The notes under the pieces: generated by a model
What the model was told of the DNA's origin: nothing
The model's database searches: none
What the model saw: only the letters and a program-made list of their open reading frames with translations
Translations under genes and position numbers: made by a program
Shown: positions 23,601 to 38,600 of the stretch, in pieces
Layout of the letters: each line of letters starts with the position of its first letter
Numbering within the stretch: the first letter of the stretch is position 1
DNA from: Mytilisepta virgata
Lineage: Eukaryota > Mollusca > Bivalvia > Mytilida > Mytilidae
NCBI GenBank assembly: GCA_028015205.1
Contig: CM051512.1
Location: 8,058,255 to 8,122,254, forward strand
Direction of reading: 5' to 3'
Length of the DNA: 64,000 nt

Positions 23601-26600
23601 GAGTGACTTTGTCACTTATTCATGGTTAAGTCCATTTCTCAGAAACTTTAATACCTAGACCAACCGTATTTGGTCAATAGATAGTTCTTGGTGGGTACAT
23701 GTCAGTTTGACACCTGCCTTTTGACCTTGACCTCAATTTCATGCTTGTGTGCCTTAACTACTTTTTAGTGGTTAAGTCCATTCCTCAAAAACTGTAATGC
23801 CAAGGCAAACCATATTTGGTCTATAGGTAGTTCTTGGTGGGTACATGCCAGGCTGACACCTGGCTTGGGACCTTGACCACAATTTCATCTTTGAGTGACT
23901 TTGTCACTTTTTCATGGTCCATTTCTCAGAAACTGTAATACCTAGACCCACTGTATTTGGTGTATAGATAGTTCTTGATGGGTTCATGCCAGTCTGACAC
24001 TTGTCTCTGGACCTTGACCTCAATTTCATGGTTGAATGACTTTCATCCAAGTTTCTTGATTAAATCCATTTTTCAACAACTGCAATACCTAGATCTACTG
24101 TATTTGGTCTATTCACAGTTCTTGGTGGGAACATGCCAGTCTGACACTTGTCTCTGGACCTTGACCTCAATTTCACGGTTGAGTAACTTTCATCCAAATT
24201 TCTTAAGTCCTTTTTTCAGCAACTGTAATACCTAGACCCATCCGTGTTTGGTCTATAGATAGTTCTTAGTGGATACATGCAAGTCTGAAACCTGTCTCTT
24301 CACTTTGCCGTCAATTGCATGCTTGAGTGATTTTGTCACATTGTCAAGATTATGTCCATTTCTCAGCAATTTATATACCATATTTGGTCAATAGATAGTT
24401 CTTAGTGGATACATGTTGGAATGACACCTGCCTTTTGACCTTGACCTAAATTTCTTTTGCAAATTGTTGAGTATCAGATAATCATTATTCTGTGTTCATG
24501 TGCATACTCAGGCGAAACATATAGTGTGTACACTCTTGATTAAGTTTTAAGTTAGTCACTTATATTAGGTTTCACTATAGATGTTTATGTTAGTTTCTGT
24601 TTTCACTCTGTTTCTTGTTTATGGTTATAGTGTTGTTAAATTTCCATCAAAAATAATCTTTCATAATAATTGATCTATTTGTTAACGGAATTCTTTAGAA
24701 TTATCCTCTTATAATATTGTTTCAAATGACCTTGCAAACATAAAAAAATTGTCACAAGGTCAATATTAACAATGTTCAGTTTATTTCTTAAAAATAAATT
24801 TCCTACCAATCACAGTTCCTGGAAGCCTCATGTAGAGGTTTCCCTAGACCAATTTAGCATTGTGCTGCACCATGCTGCCCTCATCATGAATTTTGCAATT
24901 TGTCCCCAGGTAGCCAAACCTAACTTTCAATTTTTAGTGTACTCTTATCTTTTTGAAATTGATTTGCATTTAATCATGAATCTCTGTTGTGTTGACACAC
25001 TTTTATGACACTTTTACAATATTATCTTTTTTAACCATTGAGTGCCCTCAAAATACGAAATTTATCATGCCTTCACAAATTTCTGAGGAAAGCACTACTC
25101 ATGCACATATTCAGACAATGGTTATTAAAAATATAACTAGACAAGTGCACTCAAAATGAGAAAAATAAGTTTTCAAATTATGTAGACGGTAATCAGATTT
25201 TAATAAACATTTGATTCGGAATAATTTTTACCAAGAGATACTGCTTAATGCCAAAATAATGGATACAGCTAAATTTACTTTAACAATAGTCATGATTGGA
25301 TTTTCAATGAAAGAATGAATCACATAACAGTATATACCTAATCACAGTGTCTGAACAAACCATAAAGTTGTTTTTTGTTTGGGGGAGAGGGAGGAGAAAT
25401 CTTAGTAATTTGTGTATATTATTAATAACAGTGTTAACTGTACCTGTTGTTGTCTATTTGTCATCAGGCCATTTTTGAAATTTTTTAATGAGGCAGGGCG
25501 GCCCTTTTTTTTTTTGGCATGGAAATTTTCATTGTGTCGGAATTAAAATATAGCATCTGTTATTTCCAATATATTGGTATTAAAAAGAAATTGAAGAATC
25601 CTGTTTTAATGGGAAATTAAAATCAACTTTTTGTATACATATGTGTTGTCTTCTTTTTGATATATGTACTGCATATCTGCAACTGAGAACCTCTGATGAG
25701 CTGTGTTTTCTTAAGTTCATATTTAATATATCTACCAAACGTAGCAATAGCTTCCCTGACTTTACAATTCATATTAAATTTATCAAATTCAATCTTCGGC
25801 CTCCCAACGAAAGCGTCGGCGGTGTAGCCCTGAAATTTTCCAAAGGCTGCTTCATCGTTCGTTTTAATCGATTCTAGCAACTCCTCCAATGTGCACTCCG
25901 TCATGTAATCACAATGTATCGTCCATGGTACGACGGTTTTTCCTCCAGAGAGGACTTGGCATGACACTAAAGAAGATGCCATGCTGACGGTAGTTTAACA
26001 AACAATGTATATTTAAATCACCACACCACATGATAAAGTGTGTTTATGAAAACGTTTCGCTGATTAAGATTGCGATCCTAAAAATTACCGGTAACGGAAA
26101 CAGACGCGAAAAATTTCCGGGCGGGACGCGGAACTGCCGATTTTTAATTTTATTTTTCGTATGATAAAAAACGACGAATGCGGCGGGTTTAAGGGACACG
26201 CGGCGGAATCTAATACTATTTTTTTTTTGGCCTAACGGATTATTCTTGTTTCTAATGCTTACGTGTATCAAATTACTTTACCACATGTTAACATCAAGTC
26301 ACTGAGTAATTTGTCCTTCAGAAAGTTTGACTATCAGGATGTGACCTATCCTTTTTTGAAATGTATGGAATTTAAGCAAAGCCATAACTTATTCTTAAAC
26401 ATAATGAGGAACCAGAGTGAGTTATCTTTTCCTAACCAGTGTAGGAAAGGGAGATAATTAAATTCTCTCCCTTTTGTCCTGAGGCTAAAAGGGAGACAAA
26501 TTTATTATCTCCATTACCTACATTGGTTAGGAAAAGATAACTCACTCTGGTTTCTCATTAGTTACTGAGGGATACACATTAGTATCCCATCTTTTATCCT

Positions 26601-29600
26601 ATTTTTTTCCTACTTTTTAGAGCAAGCAGGTATTAGAACAAATAGAATTGAAAAGAATAGGAATTCTGATAGCTGACAAGAATAACAGAGTGTCCACATC
26701 CGCAGCATTTCTACTAGAGAAGATATTAGTTACACTTACTGAACTGGATTCTTACAAAGCTAAAATACAACATTATAAAGACGAAAGAAAACAAGGAAAT
26801 CCATGTGTTTGGCCTAAATTTGGACTAGGTAAACTGATAAATTCAGTCCGAATTCTTTCCAGTTAAACTTTAATTATTTCCCATGATTTCTTTTTGAAAG
26901 TGTTACAGAAATCCTGTTGTATATTTCTGCAATAAACAAATTTACCTATTCATCTACTTGAATGAACAACAAAATGGGTAACAAGAAAGGTTCTTGTAGT
27001 AAAATATTTCAGAGTTGAGTAACCAAATCTTCACAAAAGCATGGAGAGTAAACAGCATTAGCTGTATACAACAGGCCTTTCTCAGCTTCGCTCCAACATA
27101 AATTTAATGCATCACTCAGGTGACATGTTTAGGGATTATTTTCACGCCAATATACATAGATGTTTTGTATATTCACCAGTTAACTTACATTTTAATCCTT
27201 GTTGATTCTGTTAGGCCTTGTAAGACTTATATATGCTTTACTTCTTATTTCGTTCCAAAGCTTTACACCCTTTTTAACATGGGTTAACCAATGCAAAAAT
27301 CTGTATTTTGTTTCTCGATCTGCTATATATAGACCTGATTTTCTTCCGCTTGAAAGCGGAATTCCGCTTTTGGAAGTCCGGATTTTTCCATTACGGTTCC
27401 TTTATTATACATAGTAAAATGGCTGCCGAAGTGTGATTTACGCTCTGTTTTCCCTGTTGTCAAAATCAGGTCTGTATATATGAGATCTAAACAGGAACAC
27501 CTGACTAAACACCTTGATTTTTAGACAGTTAATTTCTTGATCCATTTTCAGATGAAGAACAGGAAAAGTTGACAGACCAAGTCATGACAATGTTAGTCAA
27601 AATGATAGAAAATGCCAAAGTGTCTGCCAGTGGTCGTGATAATGTCATCGAACTACTCATCAAATACATTACCAGGGAAACTGGTTTACATTGGACAAGG
27701 AAATTCTTGGATTCAGATGGTTGGTATATAAAAAAGAACGAGTCATGTTTTTCCATTATTCTTTCTATCCTTCAAAGACATAATTAGCATTCAGTATTTC
27801 AATGTTAGAAAAATACAAAACTGCATTAATTGAAGTGTTTTTATAGTTAACTCACTGAGATTTTAAGGACTATTGATATGACTTGTAATTTTTACTTGTA
27901 CTAGTATCAGATCAGACTATATACACTGTAAAAGTATACTTTATACAGATGTTAATTCTTAAAAATAAAGCTACTTAGTGAGAAATTTAGGACAGTGTCT
28001 AAATAGTGTAATGGTCTTCTAAATTTTATAAAATAATTTTTCTTTCATTATAATCAGGACTGGAAGGACTGTTGACAGTTGCCTCAGCCATCAAACAACA
28101 TGAAACATGTACCTTGCCAATATCTGATTCTAGCAAGATGCACTCATCTGTATGTATGTCCAAAATTTATGATGACTTGAGAAGTGATAAAGAGAGAGAA
28201 TTGTTTAAAGAGAAGTGTAACAATTTCTTCAAGTAAGTTTTCATATCTTTTCTCCTATTCTTGACGTGTTTAATCAGTGGGATAAAAATACATAATATCT
28301 TTAACCACTTCCCAGTGATTAAATTTCTACATGGGAATTACCACACTTTATTGGAACGATAAACTAGAGAAGTCCCGAAATGACGTCTATGTAAACAAAC
28401 TACATAGCAACGACATTTTAGGTTTTTGTCGAAAATCATAGGAGAAACAGATTCTCCTTCAATTTACTCGTGAGTTATGGAATTTCTCCACCCTCAATAG
28501 TTAAATTCTAGATTTTAACACCCTCACTAAAGGCTCGCGTGTTGAAAATCGAAAATTTAACCATCTCGGGTGGAGAAATTCCAACACTTGTACCTGAAGG
28601 AGGATCTATATCACTTTGCCCAAAAAAGTTTGGTTGGGGGGGGGGGGGGTAGTATTTGGCTTGTTTGATCACCCTATCAAGTTTTATCATAATGTGTTAA
28701 TCTTAGTAAGTAACAGAACGGTGATTATCTTTTTCATTTCAAACATCTGTGATATTAATGATGTTCTTGGTTAAGTTTCCCTGACTTATATATTATACAT
28801 TAATGATGTAGGTTAATTATTATAGGAAGTTGGAAATCAAAGAAACTGTTAACATTTTGTCAATGCAATAAAACTGGAAATCAGTGCATAGATTGACCCA
28901 TATTTTATGCATAAATGACTTTGTATAGATTGTACGTTAAAGCTTACAATTAATTTAGTACAACTCATAGAGAGGAATTTTTTTGTGAGTGTAAACATCT
29001 TGGACAAATAAAGGTCCATTGCCTAAAGTAAGGAATTCAGACCTTAAATGACCTGCTGTTTATTTTAATTGTCCACGATGTTCCATGCAAAGTATTGGAA
29101 TTGACTTTGATAATTATCGTCAAACGATAACACTATAAATCTAAAGTATTTTTATGGATGCCATACACACACTACTAAGTATGTTTTCCCTTGTAAGTAA
29201 GTTTGTTCATTTCAGTCCTGTAAATCAGGTCAAGTAGGTGTGTCCTAAATGTTATATATATATTGTCAGTGGCCCTATATCCCTTTTTAATATACTGTCA
29301 GTCCATTTTGACTGCTCAAATAGAACAATTGCAGTATAAATATCTATGCAGTTCTTGCTTGAAACCCTTCGTTCCATTATTATTCCTTAAAAATTAATAG
29401 GAATTATCATTTACAGTCATTATATTTTTTGGTCTGGATACTTTAAGTCAATTTGACCAAAATATTACACATGGGTGATACATTGTATATATTTAATATT
29501 TGACATCAAGATTTGAACGGATACAAGAACTATATTGATAATTTTGTTACAGAGACCTGTTTAGTGATCAGTTGTATGAATCTAAAGTTGAAGCCATAAA

Positions 29601-32600
29601 AGCTGTATCGACATTACTGCAGGTATGTTATTGTCATAAAAATTACAGGTATGTTATTGTCATAAAAACTACAGGTATGTTATTCTCAGAAAAAATACAA
29701 GTATGGTGGTGTCATACAGGGATATGAGAAAAAATATTCTTTGATTAGTTTTAATAGACAGGTAAATCAGTGCTAGCTTTTACCTTGTTCAGAAAACCTA
29801 CAGGTATGTTGTTGTCATATAGGGGCCTCAGGATAAAATTCTTTGATTAGTTACCCTGCTCAGAAAAAATACAGGAAAACCTTTATGGTTTCACTATAAA
29901 TTGAACTTAAACTATGATCAAGATGGAGTTATGTCCCTTTATCGGTAACTCTACTGGTATATGGTATTGCTAATTGTGGAGTAATGATGAAGAATGCTAT
30001 TTTTTTAAACCCAACTGATTTATAATGGGGAAAAAGAGATATTGTGGATGAACTCTTGACAAAAATCAATACAGGTATGTGGCTAATGCTTAAGCATAGT
30101 AAAAAAGCTTTTATTGTTTTTGTTTATTGTAAAGTACTAGCGAAGCTTTCAATACACAAAATATCACTCTTATCACAAGTTTAAGACTTCTCTGCCGGAA
30201 TCGCCCTCCATGTTGAGCCCTGCCTTTAGAGCAGAATTCTTTTATTTATTGTCTGGTCACAGCTGTGTATTGAAGAACACATCTGTAAAATGAATTATAT
30301 ACTGTGGATTCATTTATTTTCGTGGATACAAAATTTCGTGGATAGAGAAAAAAAGGCATTTCGTGGGATACGTAAATTCGTGGATTGCTGGCTTAGAAGA
30401 AAAATATAAAATGTTGTTGAAATACTGAAATTGGTGGCTTGGCATATCAGATATCATGAAAATACTGAGACAAAACATGCCGTATCCTCTATGGATATTG
30501 CTGACTCATCATATATCAGTATCCAAGTACATGCTGTAAAAACGCAATTGTTCAATGTTGTCTCCGATAGGTACATCAAACTCATTTAATCTGAAGTAAT
30601 AATAATATTTTTCGTTGGATATTTAAATTCGTGGTTAACTGGCACCCACGAAAACCACGAAAATTGGTATACAACGAATATTAATGAATCCACAGTATAG
30701 AATAAACAGGTACTTGTTAACTGACTTTATTTGTTAACAAGAGGTTTAGACACTGAAAGAAAATAAGGCTTTTTCTCATGTTTTGTAGAATAATAAATAA
30801 ATTTTATGTTCAAATTTAGATTTATATTGTTTTTACACTGCTGTGGCTTGAAACAAATTTCTTCAGGTTGATGACATTTTTTTTTAAAGGGGGGTGTTTC
30901 TTGAAGTGTTGCTGGAATTTCTCTATTTCTCTTCTCTCTACAAAGGATCAGTGTATCAGGAGAATTTATATGTCTGCTAGACATTTAGATGTTTTATAAA
31001 GACAGTGAATACTCTGTTTGTAAAATTATATTTATGATTTATTTAATTAAAATTAGTACAAATGGACAAATATAATCATCACAAAACTATTAAATTCATA
31101 TGACTCAGCAGTATATAGAACTAAGTTCTTAGTATTGAATTATTTGGTTAGACATGTACCCTCTCTAATCCCACAAAACAGTAGACCATCATTGTAGATC
31201 CAATCCCCAAAAAAATTTGGTGAAAGGTTCCCCTTACCCAGAGTTTGAGGAAGGGGAGGGGCTATGCAAATTTTTCAATTATGAGTTTTTATTGAGGGAA
31301 AACTAATATAAATTCACATTATAATTGTTTTCTAAAAAAATAACGGAAAAAATCATGTGGTGTTATTGGAAATCACTTCACTAAAAAGAACTGCAGTAAG
31401 ATATTTAGCATTTTTAGAAGTTTCTTAAAAATTTAGACACATAAAAATTATCATTTTCAGAAAATGTGGTGTAATATTAACCAATTATACTTTTAAGATT
31501 CTTTTCAGTGTTCTCAGTAAATGTACAATATTCCATTGTCATCAAATTGTAAAATTCCAAAAATATTTGTAAAAACAATTATATTTGAGGAACAAAACCT
31601 CCTTTATACTCTGAATATTGTTAGTTTCACATAGGAAATTTAAAGAAGGATCTTCAAATTAAATGACAATGATCAAGGAAAAATCTTGTGATTTTTTAAG
31701 TATTTTTCAATAATAGAACAGTTAATATACTTAAACAGGAAATAGAATATTTCAAAACAATTGATTCTGAACAATATATGAACAACCAATTTTATCTACT
31801 TTAAAGATTCTACATATATTACATGAATTCAGGGTTTTCTCGAAATGTCAAAATAAGGATACATTTAGCTAGTCTTATGGGTGTAAGAATTTATGAATTG
31901 TGAGAAATTTGAAATTGTACAGTTGACATGATTATTAACTAGATAGACCTCTTGAACATTTGTTTTAAGAGGCAAAAGTGGTTGGGTGTCAATTTATCAG
32001 CAGTTGTGGTATTGTGTCCTAAAAAGATTGTGTCATATTTTATTAGTCATATTCCCTGTCACTCAGACTTTTTAGCTCACCTGGCTAAAAGCCAGGGTGA
32101 GCTTTTGCCATCACTTTGCGTCCGTCGTCCGTCCGTCGTCTGTCGTCCGTCGTCCGTCCGTTAACTTTTCACATTTCAATCTTCTTCTAAAAAACCACTG
32201 AACCAAATGGAACCAAACTTGGCAGCAATGTTCCTGTGAAGGTCCTTTACAGAATTTGTAATTTTGGTGCTGATCGAATATTCAACATGGCTGCCAGGCC
32301 CAATAATGTGTTCTGATTGGCTGAAATTTCAAAAATCTTCTTGTCAGAAACCACAAGATTAAATGAAGTTCTACTTTACTGGAATGTTCCTTAGATGGTC
32401 CTCTACCAGATTTATAATTTTGGTGCCGATTGGAAATCCAAGATGGCCGCCACCGTGGGACATAGTTAACATAGGAACTTATGGGAAATACATACAGACA
32501 CTTTCTTCTTCGAAACGGTTTGACAGATTGAATTGATAATATGCCTGAATGAATTTATGATGGTCCTGTACCAAATTTGTAATTTTGATGCCAATCAGAA

Positions 32601-35600
32601 ATCCAAGATGGCTGCCAGTGCAGAACATAGTTAACACAGGACCCAATGGGGAAAAAAGATCTTCTCAGAAACAGATTGAATGCATAATATTTGCCTGAAT
32701 GATCATATGATGGTCCTCTACCAAGTTAGTAATTTTTATGCTAATCGTAAATCCAAGATGGATGCCACCACAACACATAATTAACATACGACCCTATGGG
32801 AAGTACATACAAACGACTTCTTCTCAGTTCACTGTATGACAGATTGAATTGATATTGTGCTTATTTTACACCTAGAATTCATGGGCTAGAACAATGAAAT
32901 AAAGAGCCCATCTCAAAAATAATGTCAATGTAAGTAATAAAGTTTTATTTGTGAGTATATTACTAAGTGAATTAGCACTTAAAGTCGAACTGTTACTAGA
33001 CTGGTACAAAACAGAACTGCACATACAAGCATAAGTCCTGATGTACGTATTTAGTTGAAGTACTGCTGAACATTATCTTAAAACATATTTAACAAACAAC
33101 AAAGTATACATAAAACTACATTTCTAAATGATCATAGGATAGTGTTTTACCAAGCTTGTTATCTTGCAACAGTCTCTTAGCAGCATCTGATTTTTATTGT
33201 ATTTACATGGTAAACTAAGTTGAACGATTTTCATTTTAACCAATTTTTGCATTTTCCTCACTTTTCTTAATTGGAATATATTGTCAACAAAAAAAAACTG
33301 CGTCCTGGTTAGTGCTCACCTGGACCATGTTGAGTGAGGAAAATCACAGGTTCAAGCCTTAAAAGAACTTTAAAATTGGTACTTGCTTTTTTTCTACTAA
33401 GCATGCAGCATTAAGGAGACTGATCACCTTGGTGTCAAAATACTGTGTCTTAAGTTAGTTTTCATGTCTAACTGTAGACAGCTATTTCAAAAAACCATCC
33501 GAAAATGTTGGTCTACTATAAAGCAGGTCTATACACATGAAAGCATCCATACACAATGGTCTAGTTCTCAAGATAGAGCCGATTGTTCACTTGGCGTGAA
33601 ACAACATGCACTCACTCATTCAACAAAACATGATTTTCATCAATTGTTCGTGGTAATCCAGGTGAGTGATAACAGGCTCTTGAGAGCCTCTGGTTTAAAT
33701 TTGTTTATTACAGAATTAGTCAAACCTGCGTATAAAGGCACCGAAAGGACCACAGAAAAGTGTCCTTTATGAGCAGGTGCCCTTTATACAAAGGTTAATG
33801 TTACAAGCTTTGTACATGACATGGATTTTTTCACAGTGCCCTTTATGGACAAAGATTTGCTATATAGAGGTGCCCTTTAAAGCAGGTTTGACTGTATTAT
33901 CCTAATTTGTATGACTGATTACATTTGAGCTTAGGAAGAATATGATGCTCACATAGCTTTTTACCCTCCTTCTAAAAGAGCTCAACTTGGGTTATTTACA
34001 TATTTCCATCCAGTTCTTCAGGGTTACTGTACTTGAGCTACAAGAGTTAGAACCTAAGTTTCAAAAGTCATACATTTGTATTGCATCTAATTTTACCGTA
34101 CCTCTGAAGTCATGTACAAAGGGAGATAACCCAAACATTTTATTATTACCATTATCTTTAATAGTTACAATTATTTTTTTTTATGTTTCAGGGTCCATAT
34201 GAAGTAGGAAATGTGATTCTGAGTTTTGAAGGTGTTACAGATATAATGTTACATTTAGCCAACAGCAAGAATACACTTCATCAGGTATGGACAGTTTTGG
34301 AAATTCTTTTGCTATATATGGTAATCCATTAACTTTTTGGGATGTGTTTGAAATGTAACAGCTTTGATCATGGTAAATGAAAAAAGAAGCTCTATCGACT
34401 TAAATGACTACCTTAAATTTCAGTCCACCCTTAATGAATTCATGTTATCTACCGGTACTACATTGTACAATACCTGGTATTTAATTTATTTGGCAAAAAA
34501 ATATATATAAACTGTGAGAAAACTATATACATTAATTTCAACAATGAAAATTTTTATCCAATGTCTTAAATAAAAAATTCTAATATGACCTGATTCAGTC
34601 TACATCCATGGTAAAATATGGATATTTTTATTCAGTCAGACATCTTGTTTAACAACTACCTAGTAAAGTTTCCCACAAGCTTTAATGACGTCCTTGTATA
34701 ACTTGCGTTGTGTAAAGGCGTCTTGTGTCTGAACCTATGTTGCAGTGTTTCATAATGTCTTATTATTAGAGACCGCCTCGGTGGTCTCATGGTAGCGTGC
34801 TCACCCCGAGTGCGGAAGGTCGCGGGTTCGATCCCCGGCCAGGTCAAACCAAAGACATTAAAATTGGTATTTGCTGCTTCTCCGCCAAGCATGCGGCATC
34901 TAGGAGTAAGGGCAAAGACTGGTCGGCTCGGAGTCAGTATAATGTGTCCGAATGAGGTAATATGTCTTCCTGTGGACAGTAACCTCGTGAGCTAGCACAT
35001 TAAAAATCTGACTTAGCATGTCATTCTAGTACACAGCAGGAATCATATTCATTGTCATATCAACATGTTCTCGTCCTGATATGCATCTGGTTGCCACTGG
35101 ACGTTAAACAATAATTCATCCATCCAACTTATTATTAGAATATAAATAATTCATGTTGGCTAGAAAATATCATGAGTTTACCACGGGTAGGCCTTTTTGA
35201 GCAGTAGAAATTAGTGCCTGACCTCCCTGTGCCTGATGTCCAAGCTGCTCTATACTTCATAGAGAAGAAACACACTTCAAATTTATTAATAATAGGTGTT
35301 GTTTGTTGAAAAAATGGTTGAAGAAGTAAATAACATCAGTATTTAAAAAATAATGCATGATGGGGTAAAATAGATATTTTCATCTGAGTCCCCTACGCGT
35401 TTATAAATGTTTATTCTGAAATTGCTCTTAGAATATGATTATTTCTATTATTTTAACTGTTCGCATAATTTTAAAAAAAAATTCTTTGCAAAATAATGAT
35501 ATTAAAACATCTGTATATTTTGCTCCAGATAAAGATGAAATTGCATGTATTAATCTGGACATTATTGTCATACTGTATGCCAGGTGTTAAAACGTTAAGC

Positions 35601-38600
35601 AGTTAGTTTGTATAGCCCTTTTCAGAATATGACGATTCTGCTTCTAAAATTATAATTATTTCCTTTGCTGGGATGTAGTACTGGTTCGCTGCAGTGCACA
35701 GCAACCAGTAGGAAGTAAATAGAAATTATTTATTACTTTGAAATAATCAAGTTTGATTACAAGTATGTTGGAAGCAAAAACATCATAAGTAGTTACCAAA
35801 TTTATATAAACCAAACATAACGTGCAAATTAATAAGTTTTAAAAACAGTTAATCATATACTCTTCATTGCAGCAAACCAGTATTACGTGATTTCGGAAAT
35901 ACATGTAAGTTTCTAAAACACTGAATATATTAAAAAGAATATACCAAAATTTATTTTTACTATATTTTTTACAGCAAGTAGCAGTTGAAGCCATTGTGCA
36001 TTCAGCTTCTAAAAAAGATAAGTGTACAGGTTTACTACAGAAAGCTGTACCATTATTACAAAGGTTAATTAAAGAAGCAGATGACCAGGTCAAAGTTCGA
36101 GCACTTGTGGTAAGTGAAGGAAACATTCATATCATACATGTGTAATGGAAATATGATAGATTTCCTGAAATTTCCTGCTCAGATTTTACAATTTTGAAAT
36201 TTTTGTTTAAATATTTCTTCATATGAAATATTAAAATTCCCACTATCTTGGCAGGGTTCCCGCACAACCAGGACAATGGGGAAAACGTGGGAATTAAATT
36301 TCATGCATTCCCAGCCGGGAAATGACCATGACATTTTTAAAAAGGCAAAAAAGCAGGATAAAGTCTTCAAATTTGTTGACCAGAATTCATTAGATAAAAT
36401 AGATTACTCCAGGGCTTAATCTAGGATTTTGAAGAGGGAGAAGTGACTTCTCCTTCCAGGATGGATTAGGGAGAAGTGGTAATTTTTCTGGAGAAGTGGA
36501 CTTTAATTCACCGTATCGGTTGCGCTTTTTCTGTGTGTCTGTTTTCAATGGCATATATATAAATAAAAGTAGATTCAAATCATATATTTTATTAATTTAT
36601 ATATGCAGAAAACTTACTCCCAGTATGTCTCTGGTGATTTGTTGTCTTAGCAGGAACTGAATGGCCAAGAGCATAGGCATTGCCTTTTTTAGCAGCACGA
36701 CAAATTTCACAGACCTTTTGGGTCTTCCTTATACCAATCAAAGCAATCTTGGCTCATAACTTTACAAAGCTTCTTTGGCTTAACATTTTGATCAGTCTCA
36801 TCAGTATTTTTTCTTTTTAAGTATGATTTTGGTGATTGAGACTGATTTTGTTTTGGGGATTGAACCCCTAACCAGTTAGCCAAAGACATAATATTGCCAA
36901 AACCAGTTTAATTTAATTATGTTATCAATGTTAACAGAATTTTGAATTTTATAAACTATAAAAAATTAGGACAGTTATATACAGTTTGAGTACTTGAGTA
37001 ATTTAGTTTTCACAGCTTACCAATATATTTTATTATCAAAGGATAAGTTGTCAAAACATTGTGTCATTGTAACTCGAAATTCTCATACTCAATGTCACCC
37101 AAGTCAACTTTCAGTCACATAACTAACCTATTAATGGTTAATTATCTTTCATCATAGGTGTTTCCTTGTAATCCTAACTGTAGAGCAAAACAACAATTAC
37201 CTGATCATATAAAAATATAAAATTAGTTGACTTTGTGATTACGCAACATCGTCCTGACACCATGCATCTTCAATTCATAACAAACGAATGAAACGATATT
37301 TCGATTTCCCTTAAATAGTTTTAAATATAAAATTCAAATAGGTTTAATGTCGCCGTTGTATTTATTTCAATCAAACATTGACAATATAAGTCGAGGGCCA
37401 CTTCAAAATTCCGATTCTTGATGGTCGCCATTTTGTTTAAAAAATTTACCTGTGCTAAAAATTTCATGAGTTATCTCCCATTTACTGATATTTCAATAGC
37501 GACTTCACTTCGCCAAGAAATGAATAGGCCGGCGAGATTTAGCGATTTTGAAAATTCTTTGGCGACTTAAATCGTCATTTCGCCGGCAAGATTAGACCCT
37601 GTTACTCCCCTTTGATCACTGTTTTTTCATCCCTTCACAGCATTGGACCAGAAAATTCCGCAGTGAGGTTATACTAAGTAGATTAAATTGGATCCATATT
37701 GCTTTGTCATGTTGATGGGGCAAACATTTCATGACTTCTGTGTCATAAACTACGAAAGGTAAACAGACACTGCTTTGATGAGAATCTGAGATGCAAGTTG
37801 AAAATGAGTAAAATTATTTTAATGATCACCCATGGAAGTGGGAAAAAATCCTAGAAAAGCCATGGAATGTTTTGTTCTGAAAAGTGTGGGAAATCAGTGT
37901 TAGTCTTTTTTAGCTGTACTTCTACTTAGGATCTAAAGCATACTTTTATGAAAGAGATGAAATAATTAATTATACTATTGTTTTATCTATAATTAAGAGC
38001 TTTACTTAAGCCATTCGAGCTGTTACAGTTTGTCACCATATAGACAGTCATTAAATGAAATGCTGTCTGACCGAACAAATGTCAGACAAAAATCCAGTTG
38101 GTCAGGCAAAAATTTGGAGATTCTTTAGTTGAACATATAGGAGCAAAATGCTGAATTTGGGTTTCGGTCAGACAAATCGTAAAAGTAATTTTGTGGAGAC
38201 TGATATATGCATTGCTACAAGTATATCAGTTAAATAAATTCAATTTCCCTATTGTTTATTTTAAAATTTTTTTTAAATTATGATTTGTATCGAAAATTTC
38301 AAATGTGCAGAACCTTAGAACATCATATTTTTAACAAGCATCTTTGAAGTTATAAAAATGATAAAAAAAACAACAAAATATTGGAGATATAAATTTAAAT
38401 CAAAAGAATAGAAAAAGAAATATTATACTTCTTTCTTATAGTACGGTGTGGTATGTGATATTGTGTTATTAGGGCACCGCATCAGATGAATCGGACCTTA
38501 TAGTTTTCACTGCGCCTGTCTGTCCGGCAAAAACTGTGTTGCTAGCGCTCTCAATTCTGCATTTCCAAACGGATTTGAACTAAATTTATATGGAAGGTGT

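Noticed and set aside
26648..26866. Separate small gene starting at 26648
   Set aside because: It is UNC45 exon 5 plus read-through into intron 5; the exon begins at 26621.
34771..34845. Possible functional tRNA gene
   Set aside because: Boxes A and B are good, but the sequence continues into a SINE body shared with another copy, and no proper acceptor stem closes.
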